Positions 16,913 to 26,200 of a DNA stretch of 64,000 nt are shown in pieces. Each line of letters begins with the position of its first letter. Position 1 is the stretch's first letter. The notes beneath the pieces were generated by a model. The model made no database searches. It worked only from the letters and a program-made list of their open reading frames with translations, and was not told the DNA's origin. Origin of the DNA: Phycisphaerae bacterium (GTDB taxonomy: Bacteria > Planctomycetota > Phycisphaerae > Phycisphaerales > UBA1924). The DNA lies in assembly GCA_030432255.1 (NCBI GenBank), contig JAUIHS010000001.1:1-64000 (forward strand). Reading direction: 5' to 3'. The position numbers were made by a program, and so were the translations under genes.

Positions 16913-17530
16913 GTGACATCCGGTGGAGGAGACATCCAGGAGGAGACCGGTCTGGATCAGCACAGTCCGAAACTGACCCCGGAGACCTTTGCGGCCAAGT
17001 TCCAGGAGGTATCACGCGTGCTGTGGTGTATTGCTTCCGCGGCCCAGGGGGATCGGGTGCGCGCCGATGACCTCGTGCAGGAAGCGGCGGTCATCGCGTT
17101 ACGGAAGCTTGACCAGTACACGCCCGGGACCAGTTTCGTCGCCTGGATGAGCCAGATCGTGCGGTACGTGGCGGCGAATGAAGCAAGGCGAAGGCAGCGA
17201 AGGGCAACCGCCGCGTCAGACCCGCACCTTCTGGATCAGCGGGAGTCGAGCCCGGGCGGGCAGGGTCCGGGCGACGTGATCTCATCGTCCGGCGAGCTTC
17301 GGGAGGACCAGGCGGGATTCGACGATCGGGTGGTCCGGGCCATGCAGTCACTCAGCGAAGATGTCCGGTGCTGCCTGCTGCTTCGAACCGTCATGGGTAT
17401 GAGCTATGCGGAGGTCTCGCGCGCCCTCGGGATCCCTGAGGGCACGGCGATGAGCCACGTGCATCGAGCGCGTGCGGCGATGCGGGATCAACTGAGTACG
17501 CGGCAGGCGGAAGGGGGGAGTGGCAAGTGA
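16913..17530 (+). CDS. ECF RNA polymerase sigma factor
   Basis: 205 residues from a GTG at 16913 with AAGGAG 11 nt upstream. Region 2 is near residues 30-95 (DDLVQEAAVIALRKLDQYTP, FVAWMSQIVRYVAANEARRR) and region 4 near 140-195 (SLSEDVRCCLLLRTVMGMSY, VSRALGIPEGTAMSHVHRAR). ECF sigmas redirect RNA polymerase to a stress or envelope regulon. The next gene overlaps it by 4 nt (GTGA) and encodes a membrane protein with the layout of an anti-sigma factor. Confidence 0.85.
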   Translation: MTSGGGDIQEETGLDQHSPKLTPETFAAKFQEVSRVLWCIASAAQGDRVRADDLVQEAAVIALRKLDQYTPGTSFVAWMSQIVRYVAANEARRRQRRATAASDPHLLDQRESSPGGQGPGDVISSSGELREDQAGFDDRVVRAMQSLSEDVRCCLLLRTVMGMSYAEVSRALGIPEGTAMSHVHRARAAMRDQLSTRQAEGGSGK

Positions 17531-18294
17531 GTGACGGTCACGAACCCATCCAGCAGCAGATCGAGCGGTATCTCGATGGTGCGTTGAGTCCCGACGAGGC
17601 CAGGGCATTCGAAGACGCCCTCGCCGCAGACGATGCGCTGCACGCCGAGGTTGAACTTCAGGCCCGCATTGATGAGAGCCTGGCGCGGACCTTCGAGCCA
17701 CCCGAAGATGTCGCACTTCCGAGCAAGAATGACGGGCCAGCAAATCGTCTGCCGCTGCTGAAGGTGTTTGGCGCCATCGCGGCGGTCCTCGTCGTGGGTG
17801 GTCTCGCGTGGTACGGCGTCATCCGACCGAGTCTGCCACCGCGTGTACGGCCGCCGGCTCCGGAGCAGTACATTGCCGCTGAGACGGTCTACAACCTCAT
17901 GCGCAACAGGCAATTCGAGCCGGAGTGGCGTTGTGAAACGGACGCGGAGTTCATTGAGGCCGTTGAGGACCGCCTGGGCGCGCCGGCGCTGGTGCAGGAA
18001 GACCTGCCGTCACTCGCGGTGGTCGGCTGGGCATACACCGACACCGGGATCTATCGAATTCCCAACATCATCACTTCGCGCACCATGATCCTGATCTGCC
18101 GCCTTGATGAGAACGACGTTGTGCTTGTCTTCGTGGACCGCCTGGATCGGGATCGGCCACCGAAGAGACGATCCGAATCAGATATGAATCTCTTCCGGCG
18201 TGAACTGGGCGACCTAATCCTTTACGAACTGACGCCTCGTGATGTGGCGGAGGTCATCGATCGTTTCACGATTCCGAAGTCCGCAGTGCCGTAA
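17527..18294 (+). CDS. Putative membrane anti-sigma factor
   Basis: 255 residues from GTG 17527. N-terminal helical segment (IERYLDGALSPDEARAFEDA) in the position and style of an anti-sigma domain but without the HxxxCxxC zinc ligands, then one membrane helix (VFGAIAAVLVVGGLAWYGVI, residues about 77-97), and a periplasmic domain of 150 residues. Coupling to the sigma gene is the main evidence. The 3' end overlaps the convergent tyrA by 29 nt. The regulated signal is unknown. Confidence 0.72.
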   Translation: MSDGHEPIQQQIERYLDGALSPDEARAFEDALAADDALHAEVELQARIDESLARTFEPPEDVALPSKNDGPANRLPLLKVFGAIAAVLVVGGLAWYGVIRPSLPPRVRPPAPEQYIAAETVYNLMRNRQFEPEWRCETDAEFIEAVEDRLGAPALVQEDLPSLAVVGWAYTDTGIYRIPNIITSRTMILICRLDENDVVLVFVDRLDRDRPPKRRSESDMNLFRRELGDLILYELTPRDVAEVIDRFTIPKSAVP

Positions 18295-19111
18295 GTGCCC
18301 GTTCTGAGGCGACGAGCGCCTCGTCGCGGAAGGACCCGAAGAACTCGGCGATCGCCGCGAAGGAGGTCATGAACCCAGTGCGGTCGCCTTCCTTGACGAG
18401 CCGGCTCATTTCCTCGGCGGCATTGAGAAAGGCATCGATGACCTGTTCCCGATTGGGATTGAGCATTTCGATGTCGGCATACAGGCCGGGGTCCTGCGCA
18501 AACAGCCGACTGGTCATCATGAGTTCGAGTCGGTAGATCGGGCTGCTGAATTCAAGCGATCGGTCCAGGTCGATACCGAGGTTCGTCAGTGTGCGACCAA
18601 AGACGATGGTGGCAAAGTGCCGCAGCACCTGGATCACTGACATGATGCGGTCGTGCTCCTCCGGGGTCGCCTCGATGACCGACGCACCCTCGTGCTCCCA
18701 CACCCGACGGACCCAGTCGGACCAGTCACCGCCGCGGCCCGGTGTCAGCACAACGACCTGCCCTCGCAGACTGGCGGTTGCCGGTCCGAACATCGGATGG
18801 CTGCCGATCACGAAGGAGCCACCGGACTGGAGCATCGCTGCGACCGGTTCCGACTTGAGACTGCAGACATCCATGAGCAGCGCGTGATCGGGAACGTGAG
18901 GCGCGACTCCCCGGATCACCTCGACCGTTCGATCGATGGGGACACTGATGATCGTGACGTCTGACTGCCGCGCGGCGTCTTCCGGGCGCAGTTCCGTCGC
19001 CACGTCCGCGATCAGGACATTGTGCCCCTGGCCGCGCAGCATGCGCGTCAGGAGGGTGCCCATGCCACCGTTGCCACCGATGACCGCGATCGTGCGAGCG
19101 TCTGATCCCAT
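18266..19111 (-). CDS. tyrA: Prephenate dehydrogenase-like protein
   Basis: 281 residues. Rossmann motif TIAVIGGNGGMGTLLTRML at the N-terminus, then SVPIDRTVEVI, MDVCSLKSEPV, GSHPMFGPAT (prephenate-binding His and Pro) and a helical C-terminal domain. It oxidises and decarboxylates prephenate to 4-hydroxyphenylpyruvate with NAD(P). Bases 1-48 upstream separate it from the RdgC-like gene, so they are probably cotranscribed. No Shine-Dalgarno is obvious. Confidence 0.85.
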   Translation of the reverse strand: MGSDARTIAVIGGNGGMGTLLTRMLRGQGHNVLIADVATELRPEDAARQSDVTIISVPIDRTVEVIRGVAPHVPDHALLMDVCSLKSEPVAAMLQSGGSFVIGSHPMFGPATASLRGQVVVLTPGRGGDWSDWVRRVWEHEGASVIEATPEEHDRIMSVIQVLRHFATIVFGRTLTNLGIDLDRSLEFSSPIYRLELMMTSRLFAQDPGLYADIEMLNPNREQVIDAFLNAAEEMSRLVKEGDRTGFMTSFAAIAEFFGSFRDEALVASERALTALRTSES

Positions 19112-19158
19112 GAGGAACCGATCGGCCGGTTGTGCCGCGCAGGGTCAGAAAGGACTGT

Positions 19159-20481
19159 TCAGGCGTGTTCGGCTTCGACGGCTGCCGGGGCGCTCGACTT
19201 CGGTTCGATCATCTGGGCGGGCCTTTCGGACCCCGTGCGGCGACGACCGCGGATCCATGTGCGGATCTGGTCACGACGCGACGGCCATGCCGAACCCACG
19301 CGCTCAAGGAGGAACGACTCGAAGAGACGCAGCAGGATCCTGTCGAGGTGGAGGATGCGGTCGAATCGCCACTCCGCCTGGTCTCGCGGCGTCGCGAACT
19401 CCTCATCGGTCTCAGGAAGCACACATCCTGAAACCAGCCAACGATCGCCCTGAAGGGACAGTCGCCACACTTCGTCACCGTCAGCCAAGGTCACTCCGAT
19501 GCGACGCGGCCACTTCCCGCTTGCAAGTCCTTCGCTCGCTTCGGGGGATCGGCTTGGCGCGGCCTCGCCGACTTCGGCCTTCAGCGTCATCGACCCGGTC
19601 GCACCCCACGGGCACGACATTTCGATCGTTCCGTCGATGACGAGGTGAACTGCCGCGGCTGCATCGCCCCCATCCTTGAGGGCGAATTCGCCACGACATG
19701 TTTCACTGCGTTCCCACAACCACAGGAGGAATTCATTTCCGATGAAGTCGCGGGGTTCCGGACTCTTGAGCGCCCATACCACGGGCGGTGTGGATCCTGA
19801 CTGCTGCCACGGTCCACCTTCCTCGTCAGCACGGGGCACGTAGTTGTCCGGATGTTGGGTAAAGGCTGTCGGCGTGAGGTCCTCGAAGGCGCGGGACTCG
19901 CCGCGGGCGCTGAGGACGTCATAGGCGAGTCGTCCTGAGGTACAGGCTTCGAGGTGGTTTTCGAATGTCATCCGCCACCGCTCGCGCAGGGACTCGGCCA
20001 CCGAAGCGGCACCCGATGCGGACAGCAGGCAGCGTTGGCCCGGATGCCAGAGGAGCGGAATCATCTTGCTTCTGCGATGTTTGCCATCGACCAGTTCACT
20101 GCGCATGGCCGCATCGATGACATCCCGAAGTTCCTTGCGGGTGCCTCGCCCCAAGCGTCCGTCGGGGGAGTCGGCGAGGAGCGCGGCTTCATGTTGGGCT
20201 CGAATGGCGCGCTTGATCTCCGCGGGGACGCGGTTGGTGTCGATCCGGAGACCGAAGTGGGCGATGGCACCGCTGTCGAAGACACACTGCTCATGATCGA
20301 AGGTTGTGTCATAGACATGGCGGCCAGCGACCCATCCTGCCTCGATCTCCGGAGGTTCGCCGATCTCCGTCTCGCGAAACGCGAATTCCGCGAGGCGGTC
20401 GAGGGATTCCTCGCCGACCATGGACCCCATGACGGGGGTGGTGAAGCGAGCGAAGCTGACTTGGCCGCGATCGAATGGCAT
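19159..20481 (-). CDS. RdgC-like recombination-associated protein, long form
   Basis: 440 residues, versus about 300 for proteobacterial RdgC. The central part follows the RdgC pattern: VPAEIKRAIRAQHEAALLAD, GRLGRGTRKELRDVIDAAM, then a run equivalent to the family's IPLLWHPGQRCLLSASG. A late region of about 200 residues (GDAAAAVHLVIDGTIEMSC and on) extends beyond the usual fold, ending Ala/Glu-rich. RdgC forms a DNA-encircling dimer that restrains RecA. The assignment rests on the one conserved block, so it is tentative. The start has TAGATT exactly 6 nt upstream. Confidence 0.55.
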   Translation of the reverse strand: MPFDRGQVSFARFTTPVMGSMVGEESLDRLAEFAFRETEIGEPPEIEAGWVAGRHVYDTTFDHEQCVFDSGAIAHFGLRIDTNRVPAEIKRAIRAQHEAALLADSPDGRLGRGTRKELRDVIDAAMRSELVDGKHRRSKMIPLLWHPGQRCLLSASGAASVAESLRERWRMTFENHLEACTSGRLAYDVLSARGESRAFEDLTPTAFTQHPDNYVPRADEEGGPWQQSGSTPPVVWALKSPEPRDFIGNEFLLWLWERSETCRGEFALKDGGDAAAAVHLVIDGTIEMSCPWGATGSMTLKAEVGEAAPSRSPEASEGLASGKWPRRIGVTLADGDEVWRLSLQGDRWLVSGCVLPETDEEFATPRDQAEWRFDRILHLDRILLRLFESFLLERVGSAWPSRRDQIRTWIRGRRRTGSERPAQMIEPKSSAPAAVEAEHA

Positions 20482-20487
20482 TGCGGG

Positions 20488-20493
20488 AATCTA
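20488..20493 (-). promoter_or_regulatory. -10 hexamer TAGATT for the RdgC-like-tyrA unit
   Basis: On the minus strand TAGATT, then CCCGCA, then ATG at 20481. Divergent from the glycerate kinase promoter 55 nt away. Confidence 0.65.
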
Positions 20494-20547
20494 GGGGAGC
20501 CGAGTGGGCCACCGGGGCAATCGACAGCATGCCCCGACAATTGTGTG

Positions 20548-20553
20548 CAGAAT
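20548..20553 (+). promoter_or_regulatory. -10-like CAGAAT for glycerate kinase
   Basis: CAGAAT (4 of 6 consensus), then GTGGAA, then ATG 20560. Confidence 0.45.
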
Positions 20554-20559
20554 GTGGAA

Positions 20560-21660
20560 ATGCGCATTCTCGTTGCCCCGGACTCATTCAAAGAGACGTT
20601 GAGCGCCCATGAGGCGGCCGATGCCATCGTCGCGGGCCTGCGAGGCCACCCGGATCTGGAGGAGAGCGTTCATATTGAGTGCTGCCCGGTCGCTGATGGC
20701 GGCGAGGGCACCAGTGCGGTGCTCGGGACGGTCGTGGAGCGCGTGCATCGGGTCACCGGTCCGTTGCCGGGCATGGAGGTCGAGGTGCCGGTTCGGACCC
20801 TGCCGGATGGGGCTGGTTGGATCGTGGACGTTGCTGACATCCTGGGTCTGTCCCTGGTGCCATCGGCATTGCGCAATCCGTTTCAGACGACGTCGTACGG
20901 CCTGGGTGAAGTGCTGATGAGACTGGAGCCCACCGGCTTGCCGATCACAGTCGCGTTGGGAGGATCATCGACGGTTGACTTTGGTTTCGGGTTGGCGGCC
21001 GCACTGGGCTGGCGGTTCGATCCGCCTCTGGGTGCGCCGCCGCTGATCGGCCGGGTCAGTGAGGTCCGGGCAGTGGACCGGCCCGCCGCGGAGCTCCGGA
21101 GCCCCGTGACAGCACTCTGCGATGTCAGGACGCGGCTGCGGGACGCGATCGCGCTCTTTGGGCCGCAGAAGGGCGCGACGCCCGAGCAGGTGATTGAACT
21201 CGGTCGTGCGCTCGACCATTGGCTGAGGTGCCTGACCGATTGCGGGGTGGATCCCGCGGCGAGTTGTGAGGCGGCCATGTCCGGAGCGGCGGGGGGGCTT
21301 GGGTTCGGTTTGTCGACGTTTGCCGGTTCGCGGTTGGTGTCGGGCGCGGAGTTCGTCCTGAATGCGCTGCGGTTCGGCGAGCGGTGCAGGAACGCGGACC
21401 TCGTGGTGACTGGTGAGGGACGCTTTGATCTGACGTCGCTGGAGGGCAAGATCACCGGCCGGGTGATCGACGAGGCGAGAGCTGCGGGATGCCGCGTGAT
21501 CGTACTGTCGGGTGAGATCGAGTCGTCGGCGGTCCGGCGTGCGGGTGTTGAGGCGCATGGCCTGGCCGCCCTGGCCGGGGGTGTCCACGAAGCGCGTCGG
21601 GATGGGGGTCGCTGGCTGGCTGCCGCTGCATCCCGTCTTGATCTGGGCAAGGCGAGGTAG
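20560..21660 (+). CDS. Glycerate kinase (GlxK/GarK type)
   Basis: 366 residues. N-terminal MRILVAPDSFKETLSAHEAA and CCPVADGGEGTSAVL are the family signature; later VALGGSSTVDFGFGLAAALG, SGAAGGLGFGLSTFAGS, VVTGEGRFDLTSLEGKI and GCRVIVLSGEI are present. It phosphorylates D-glycerate to 2-phosphoglycerate (or 3-phospho in some members). The in-frame upstream region is rejected because the family begins at MRILVAPDS. The CAGAAT box is 6 nt before it. Confidence 0.9.
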   Translation: MRILVAPDSFKETLSAHEAADAIVAGLRGHPDLEESVHIECCPVADGGEGTSAVLGTVVERVHRVTGPLPGMEVEVPVRTLPDGAGWIVDVADILGLSLVPSALRNPFQTTSYGLGEVLMRLEPTGLPITVALGGSSTVDFGFGLAAALGWRFDPPLGAPPLIGRVSEVRAVDRPAAELRSPVTALCDVRTRLRDAIALFGPQKGATPEQVIELGRALDHWLRCLTDCGVDPAASCEAAMSGAAGGLGFGLSTFAGSRLVSGAEFVLNALRFGERCRNADLVVTGEGRFDLTSLEGKITGRVIDEARAAGCRVIVLSGEIESSAVRRAGVEAHGLAALAGGVHEARRDGGRWLAAAASRLDLGKAR

Positions 21661-21723
21661 GCAAGTGCCCTTGAGGGCGTTATCCTTCCATTCCCGGAAC
21701 CCTGACAGAGGAAGACCACCCAG

Positions 21724-22293
21724 ATGGCCATCCCCGCCGCCGAGATCAAGCACCTGAGCCGTCCGCCACTGAATCGGATGGAGAACGTCTACATCCCGGA
21801 AACGATCCGTGGGTTCGGTACGACGGTGCGCCACTTCTTCACCTCGTTTGGTCAGTCGAAGTTGCCCGTGCTTGGTCAGTCGAAGACCAACCGGGCGATC
21901 CAGTATCCGGAGGAGCGCCGGGAGAACATGGATGTCCTGGACGGCGGCATGGAGGTGTCGAACTTCCGTGCCATTCACCGTCTGAACCGCGATGAGGAAG
22001 GACGGGTGAAGTGCGTTGCGTGCATGATGTGCCCGACAGCCTGCCCGGCGAACTGTATTCATATTGTCGCGGCGGAGTCACCGTGGGACGATCGAGAGAA
22101 GTATCCGGCGAAGTTCGAGATTGATGAACTTCGTTGCATCTTCTGCGGGATGTGCGAGGAAGCCTGTCCGGTGGATGCGATCGAACTGACGCCGGAGTAC
22201 GACGTCGTCGGACTCTCTCGGCAGGAGATGATCTTCGACAAGAACAAACTCCTGCACGTGTACGACGTCACGATCGATCGCAAGCCCATGTGA
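21724..22293 (+). CDS. nuoI: NADH-quinone oxidoreductase subunit I
   Basis: 189 residues. Two 4Fe-4S clusters: CVACMMCPTACPANCI and CIFCGMCEEACPVDAIELT, with the usual RFRA-like FRAIHRL and PEERRENM context before them and a C-terminal MIFDKNKLL. It is the ferredoxin-type electron-transfer subunit of complex I, on the arm facing the cytoplasm. It stands alone: no other nuo gene is in the window, so it may belong to a split complex I or serve a different redox partner. AGAGGAAG lies about 9 nt before the ATG. Confidence 0.85.
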   Translation: MAIPAAEIKHLSRPPLNRMENVYIPETIRGFGTTVRHFFTSFGQSKLPVLGQSKTNRAIQYPEERRENMDVLDGGMEVSNFRAIHRLNRDEEGRVKCVACMMCPTACPANCIHIVAAESPWDDREKYPAKFEIDELRCIFCGMCEEACPVDAIELTPEYDVVGLSRQEMIFDKNKLLHVYDVTIDRKPM

Positions 22294-22313
22294 CCTGCTG
22301 ACGCATCGGCGCC

Positions 22314-22670
22314 ATGGATCCCCCTGAGCATCTTGACCTGAAGAAAGACCGCGGCCTGACCATCGCGTGGGCGGACGGTACGACGTCCTACTACAGCATC
22401 GCCTATCTGCGTCGTTACTCGCCGTCCGCCGAGGCGCGTCAGTTGCGGGAGGAGATGTCCCGGAATCCGCTTACGGTACTGCCGTCCTCGGCGCAGCACT
22501 CGGGGCCGATTGCTGCGGAAGGTGCGGAACTGGTGGGCAACTACGGTCTTCGGATCCGCTTCAACGACGGGCATTCGACAGGCATCTACTCCTGGTCGTA
22601 TCTCAGGGAGATCGATCCGGGGCAGGAGCCGCGAGATCCGGACGATGCCGGCGCGGACGAGGGCGACTGA
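22314..22670 (+). CDS. DUF971 / gamma-butyrobetaine hydroxylase-like N-terminal domain protein
   Basis: 118 residues. DLKKDRGLTIAWADGTTSYY, then IAYLRRYSPSAEAR, then GNYGLRIRFNDGHSTGIYSW and SYLREIDP follow the DUF971 pattern, a small domain also found fused to iron-sulfur carrier proteins. It begins 20 nt after nuoI, in the same unit, consistent with a role in Fe-S cluster handling (inference). Confidence 0.85.
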   Translation: MDPPEHLDLKKDRGLTIAWADGTTSYYSIAYLRRYSPSAEARQLREEMSRNPLTVLPSSAQHSGPIAAEGAELVGNYGLRIRFNDGHSTGIYSWSYLREIDPGQEPRDPDDAGADEGD

Positions 22671-22817
22671 GTTCAATCGTGGATGGCTGGTGACTGGAGA
22701 GCACGAACCCGATTTCGGTCTCCCGCGGCTCGTGATTCTCGGAGCAGCGCGCTGCGTCGGGCCTCGGAGTGGTCAGCGGCAGCCACGTTTGCGGACGGAG
22801 GTATACTGGGAGGACGT
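22671..22817 (+). other. Intergenic region before the tRNA gene
   Basis: 147 nt. The only element I see is the tRNA promoter at its 3' end; there is no terminator after the DUF971 gene. Confidence 0.6.
22802..22807 (+). promoter_or_regulatory. -10 hexamer TATACT for tRNA-Arg
   Basis: TATACT ends 10 nt before the mature tRNA 5' end, leaving a short leader for RNase P. Confidence 0.6.
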
Positions 22818-22891
<74 letters not shown>

Positions 22892-23215
22892 TTGGCGGGG
22901 ATGGTCCGAGAAAGTGTGCTGTCATCGTGGCGGCTGCTGCTTTCCTGATTTTGGCCGACCCCCGAAAAACCCCAACTTTAGACTTGTGAGTCTGCCCTTT
23001 CGTGAGGACACTGGGGTCGTGTCCTGTTGCAGACAAATGATCTGCGTTCGCTCTGGTGCTCGTTGGAGGGAAACCGCGAGCCCGGGCGTGAGAGTGTGAT
23101 TCAGGTGACCAGAGAATTGGTGCCGTGCTGTCGCTTGGACACGACGACTGCGCGGTGCTCCACGCACTGACGGGCGTTGTCCGTCCGAGATGGTGTGTGG
23201 CGAGGAGATGATTCC
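22892..23215 (+). other. Longest non-coding stretch of the window, between tRNA-Arg and the metalloprotease
   Basis: 324 nt with no ORF on either strand that resembles a protein. Its 5' third carries a dense set of inverted repeats (listed separately). A Shine-Dalgarno GAGGAG precedes the metalloprotease ATG at its end. No promoter hexamer stands out. Confidence 0.6.
22970..23045 (+). ncRNA. Candidate structured RNA: three adjacent hairpins
   Basis: Perfect short stems: AGACT-TGTG-AGTCT at 22980-22993; AGGACAC-loop of 7-GTGTCCT at 23005-23025; GCAGA-loop of 7-TCTGC at 23029-23045. In addition CCCCA at 22970-22974 can pair with TGGGG at 23012-23016, which would compete with the second stem's loop (TGGGG lies in that loop), a kissing or switching possibility. 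It could be the metalloprotease leader, a small RNA, or chance. Confidence 0.4.
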
Positions 23216-26200
23216 ATGCGAGCAAGACAACGATTCGGTCGTGGTCTGGCGTTCGTGGCGGGTGCTCTGCTTGGCGCTTCGGCGCTGGCTCAGGACCTTC
23301 GTCCCGTGGCGCAGACCAGCATCATCAATGACATTGAGATGCTGAATGAAACCAAGCAGAGTCTCGACGTGCTTGACGCCACCATCGTCAGCCTGAACCT
23401 GCCGGACCGGCCGGAGGTCGCGTTCAAGACCCAGATTCCGGTCGATGGTGAGATGGTCACCCTCGATCTCGCCCCGCACTCCATCCGCGCGGAGTTCTAC
23501 GAAGTGCGCGTGCAGGTGGCCGATGGCTCCTTCGAGATCCATCCGCCCGGACCGATCCGCACCATGCGCGGCACGATCACGGAGATCCCCGGCGCGACGG
23601 TCGCGGGTTCCCTGATGCCGGAAGGCCTGATGGCCAACATCATCCTGCCTGACAACCGCACCTTCTGGGTGGAGCCGATCGGCCACCGCGTCGAGCATGG
23701 CGAGTTCACGCACCACGCGGTCTACGCCGGCTCGGAAGTGATTCCCAACGGCGGCATCTGCAAGACTGACCATGCGGGTCACGATCATGGCGAGCACGTG
23801 GACGCTCCCCGTGGCGCCAACTGCACCGGCACCATCTGTGTCACGCAGCTCGCATGCGATGCGGACTTCGAGTACTTCCAGGACTGGGGCAGCGTGGCTT
23901 CGGTTGAGAACCGCATCAACAGCGTGATCAACTCGGTCAACAACCAGTACGAGTCGCAGTGCAACATCACGCACACGATCACCACGATCATCGTGCGGAC
24001 GTCAGAGCCCGATCCGTACACCTCCACCAACAGCGACAACCTCCTGAGCCAGTTCCGCTCCGAGTGGCTGAACAACCAGGGCGGCGTGCAGCGCGACGTG
24101 GCCAAGCTCTTCACGGGCAAGTCGATCGACGGTTCCGTCATCGGCCAGGCCTGGACGATCGGTGGCATCTGCACCAACAGTGCGTACTGCCACTCGCAGA
24201 GCGATTGCTGCGGCAGCTTCGCCTGCACGACTGACCTCTGTGCGCACGAACTCGGTCACCTCTGGGGTGCGTTCCACTGCTCCTGCCCGAGCAACACGAT
24301 GAACCCCAGCATCACGTGCACCAACAACTTCACGGCTGGCTCCATCAACTCCATCACGTCCCACCGTGACAGCCGTACCTGCCTCGATCCCCTCGAGTCG
24401 GGCAACACCAGCATTCCCTTCTTCGATAACTTCCCGTCCACGACGCTCAACGCGAGCCTGTGGATCGGCATCGATGGTGCAACGGCGGACAGCGCCGGTA
24501 ACGGCGAGCCCTCGGCACCCAACTCGCTGCGCATCAACGGCAGCGATGCCATCCGCTCGGCGTACATGAACGCCTCTGCGGCAGACAACATCACCGTTTC
24601 CTACTGGTGGCAGCGCACCGGTAGCGGTAACTCTCCCGAGGCCGGCGAAGACCTCTTCGTCGAGTACTGGGACACCTTCGGCAACTGGACGCTCATCGCC
24701 CAGCACCCCGGCAACGGTAGCGATTCCGATCCCTACCAGTTCGAGTCGTTCGTCCTGCCCAACAGTGCTGAGCACACTGACTTCCGCATTCGTTTCCGCG
24801 GTACCTCCCCGAATGATGGTTTCGATGACTTCTTCATCGATGACGTCTCCATCACGGCCGATCTGGCTCTGCCAGGTTCGTTCAACCTTCTTTCGCCGGC
24901 CAACGGCGCCACCGGCGTGGATCAGGGCCCGTCCTTCGACTGGACTGATGCCGCGAACGCGGATGGTTACACCCTGCTGGTTGACGATGACCCCGGCTTC
25001 GGCAGCCCCGAGATCAACGTGAATCTCGCCGGCAGTGCAGCCAACATCGGCGGCAGCCCTCTCGCGCAGAACACCGTCTACTTCTGGACGGTCGATGCCA
25101 GCAACGTCAATGGTTCGACCACGTCGACTCCGGCGTCCTACTCCTTCACCACCACGGGTGGCGGCGGCGGCGGGCCTGAGATCCGCCTGACCCGCGGCAG
25201 CTTCGAGATCATGGATGGCGGCAGCCACGACCATGGCTCGACAGCCGAGGGTGAGCCCCTTGAGCGTGCGTACCGCATCTACAACGACGGTACCACCGAC
25301 CTGACCGTTTCGAACCTGTCGGTCCCGGCCGGTTACACGATCACCAAGCAGCCGCCGAGCCCGATTGCTGCCGGTGACAACAAGGCATTCAGGTTCCAGC
25401 TTGATGCCGCCAGCCAGGGCACCTTCAACGGCACGGTGAGCTTCAACACCAACGACTCGGACGAGAACCCCTTCAACTTCACCGTGATGGGTACCGTGTC
25501 CGGCATGGCGATGCCGCCGACGGCTCGCGTCGAACTGAACAACGGCACCGCCGTCCCGGATGGCAGTGTCTTCGACTACGGCACGACCAACGAGGGCGTT
25601 CCGGACGAGAACACGTTCCGCATCTTCAACGACGGTACGTCCAACCTCTTCCCGACCAACCTCCAGGTCCCCGCCGGCTACACGATCACGAAGGGTCTGC
25701 CCAACCGCGTGCCGCCCGGCTCCTCACGCACGATCAAGATCCAGATCGATGCGGTGACTGCCGGTACCTACAACGGTGCGATCTCCTTTGACAGCAACGA
25801 CCCGACGTCCCCGTACGTCATCAACGTCACTGGTGAGGTTGTGGGACCGCCCGTGCCCGCGACGGCGCGCGTCGAGTTGAATAACGGTGATCCCGTTGCG
25901 GACGGCAGCACGGACGATCTCGGCACGACGAACGTCGGCAGCCCGATCATCCAGACCTACCGTATCTTCAACGACGGCGACATCGATCTGAACCCGTCGA
26001 ACCTGACCGTCCCGTCTGGCTACACGATCACCAAGGACCTTCCGAACCGCGTCCCGCCGGGATCCAGCCGGACTATCAAGGTGCGCCTTGATGCCGGTTC
26101 CACCGGTACCTTCGCGGGAACCGTGTCCTTCGACAGCAACGATCCGACGAGCCCCTATGCCTGGACCATCACGGGTGACGTGACCGGCGCCTTCGCCGCG

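Noticed and set aside
21660..21690. Terminator after the glycerate kinase gene
   Set aside because: The GCCC/GGGC pairing is only 4 bp with a tiny loop and few T residues.
24002..25234. Minus-strand ORF of 410 codons over the metalloprotease gene
   Set aside because: Antisense shadow favoured by the C-ending codon bias of that gene.
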